DNA of 64,000 nucleotides from Symsagittifera roscoffensis (lineage: Eukaryota; Xenacoelomorpha; Acoela; Convolutidae): assembly GCF_963678635.1 (NCBI RefSeq), contig NW_026971256.1, positions 1-64,000 on the forward strand, in the 5' to 3' direction. A model generated the notes under the pieces. It was not told the DNA's origin and did no database searches. It was given only the letters and a program-made list of their open reading frames with translations. A program made the translations under genes and the position numbers. Of this stretch, positions 62,588 to 64,000 are shown piece after piece. How positions within the stretch are numbered: position 1 is the first letter of the stretch; each line of letters opens with the position of its first letter.

Positions 62588-62785
62588 GACTCAAAAATGA
62601 ATGACCTCAAAATGAATGAAAAGATGTCATAAGAAAACTTCGGGCTACATAAATAATTAAAAAATATCTCGAATACTTTTCGATTACAGACTCAAAAATG
62701 AATGACGTCAAAATGAATGAAAAGATGTCATAAAAAAAGTTCGGTCTACAGAAATAATTAAAAAATATCACGAATATTCAAAAAT
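62588..62785. repeat. Two tandem copies of a 101-bp repeat
   Basis: Copies begin with GACTCAAAAATGAATGAC at 62,588 and 62,689. They contain GATGTCATAA(A/G)AAAA and TTCGGGCTACA. A partial left copy (CTCGAATACTTTTCGAATACA) ends at 62,587. Confidence 0.9.
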
Positions 62786-64000
62786 ACTTATGGGCAAAGA
62801 ACAAAAACCAATATACAGAATTAACTATATTCATTATTCGATCTCGGCAGTACCAAGGTCAATAATTGATAAACACAAAAGCAAGCATATGTTGATTTTA
62901 ATGTTCACGACTAAAAATTTTGACTGACGACCCAAAAACTGACCAACACACTCTTCCCTCTCTTAGGCCGACAAGTCCCATAATTCGATAATGGTCAGTT
63001 TATCGCATAAAATTCTGACTGATCGGCAGAAAAGCACTGGAGCGTTATCAAGATTCTCGTACCAAAGTTTTAAACCCTTAGCTTCTTATAGACCTGAACT
63101 TACTGCATAACAAAATTACAATATCTGGAAAAAGTTTACAAAATCCTCACACAAAATTGAAAAAGCTAAAATAATAGAACTTTTTTATCAACCTAAATCC
63201 ATGCAGACTGAGTTTTGCGCTAAACTTGATATCACCATTGATTTCTCTTAACCTACAAATCAAATTGGAACCTAACGGGACATTACAACCGGAAATAATC
63301 CAATTCTGTCAAATTGTTTTAAGAATCTCTCGGCTCTTGAAACACATTTTTGCCATTTAAACTACAATTTGCAAGCAAATCAAGACATACTCAATCAAAT
63401 CAATTTAATGACTACATTTTACAGATCATATTAAACGTATCACTGAAAAAAATTTTACAGTTTCGCTAAAAAATATAATTTAATCATCCTTTTTTACAAC
63501 GCTAAGAGTAATGTGTAAAAATTTTACCCCTTTACCGCACAGCCTATGATAAACCCTAAATGTAGGGAAAAAAATTCAATATGGCTATATCACATAGTTT
63601 GGAAAAACTATCGACAACAAAAATACCAATCAATGTTTTAATTAGCTTGTTCAATTGTACTTGATTGTGTAAGAAATTTTCGCCACCAAACAGTATATAC
63701 ACGATAACCAAAAACTAAATTTTTGACAATTTTTCACAATTACCATGCTCAAAAACTAACGAGCGAGAGCTGGAATTTCATGAACGATAACGAAATTTTG
63801 AGAAAGTCTGCCGAAAAAAAACGCTGACAATTTTCAAGGAAGGAAAGTTTGTATTAAAAAAAGTGGAGTTGTTCAAAGACACTGTAGCTATGTTCGCAAT
63901 AGCTGAGCAAAATTATCCAAAAAAATCTGCAATCGTTAAATTTTGAAAAATTGTCTTGAAATATTAAGAATGGACCATTTTTTAGAGCTTTCAACAAAAT

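Larger units (their letters stand above)
61608..64000. other. AT-rich flank with short satellites, no gene seen
   Basis: Strongly AT-rich, stops in all frames, open frames below 80 codons. It contains the 101-bp tandem repeat (next entries) and a dispersed pair (TTGAAATATTGTCTTGAAAT near 62,495 and TTGAAAAATTGTCTTGAAAT near 63,943, both followed by ATGGACC-like and TTTAGAGC(C/T)TTCAACA). It could be host intergenic DNA or another decayed repeat. Confidence 0.5.

Overview
The window looks like repeat-dense DNA from a eukaryote, most likely an invertebrate animal. Nearly all recognisable coding sequence is retroelement. There are no bacterial operons or ribosome-binding sites, the flanks are AT-rich with satellites, and plausible spliceosomal 3' splice sites lie upstream of the second ORF of the elements. 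I cannot name the species and found no convincing host gene, tRNA, rRNA or CRISPR array.

Two divergent members of one family of very large Ty3/Gypsy-like elements lie tail to tail. The plus-strand member runs from the left edge (entering within Gag) to about 34.38 kb. The minus-strand member runs from Gag at 57.59 kb to the end of its last ORF at about 36.42 kb. The minus member is flanked by direct repeats at 34.5-35.4 kb and 60.7-61.6 kb that are probably its LTRs, with a candidate primer-binding site at 60,681-60,698.

The shared gene order is: Gag (coiled-coil N-terminus, capsid, two zinc knuckles), aspartic protease, reverse transcriptase, RNase H, integrase (HHCC, DD35E, GPF), an acidic linker, then a macro-domain-like module at the end of ORF1. 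After a short untranslated stretch with a candidate splice acceptor comes a second, very long ORF2. It consists of an N-terminal module with a coiled coil, an SGNH/GDSL hydrolase with its catalytic residues, and about 6.5 kb encoding unrecognised protein modules. It ends in a module with a conserved CX4CX4HXC cysteine/histidine cluster. The plus and minus copies are diverged in DNA but colinear and alignable at protein level through ORF2, so this downstream protein was real and under selection.

Both members are dead: stops, frameshifts and deletions are everywhere. Both have been amplified internally. In the plus member the protease-to-ORF2-start unit is present three times (about 5.4 kb each, with different deletions) and the 3' terminal module plus 3' region is present three times (about 3.2 kb each). 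In the minus member the linker-macro-ORF2-start unit occurs as five macro copies, and 3,811 bp of this has been duplicated again very recently. Nonsense codons shared between tandem units show that amplification followed inactivation.

The remainder is a 3.1 kb leader of the minus member (57.6-60.7 kb) with a duplicated hairpin and a G-rich degenerate array, and AT-rich DNA with a roughly 101-bp tandem repeat at the right edge. No restored or joined protein is given; all copies are described as found.
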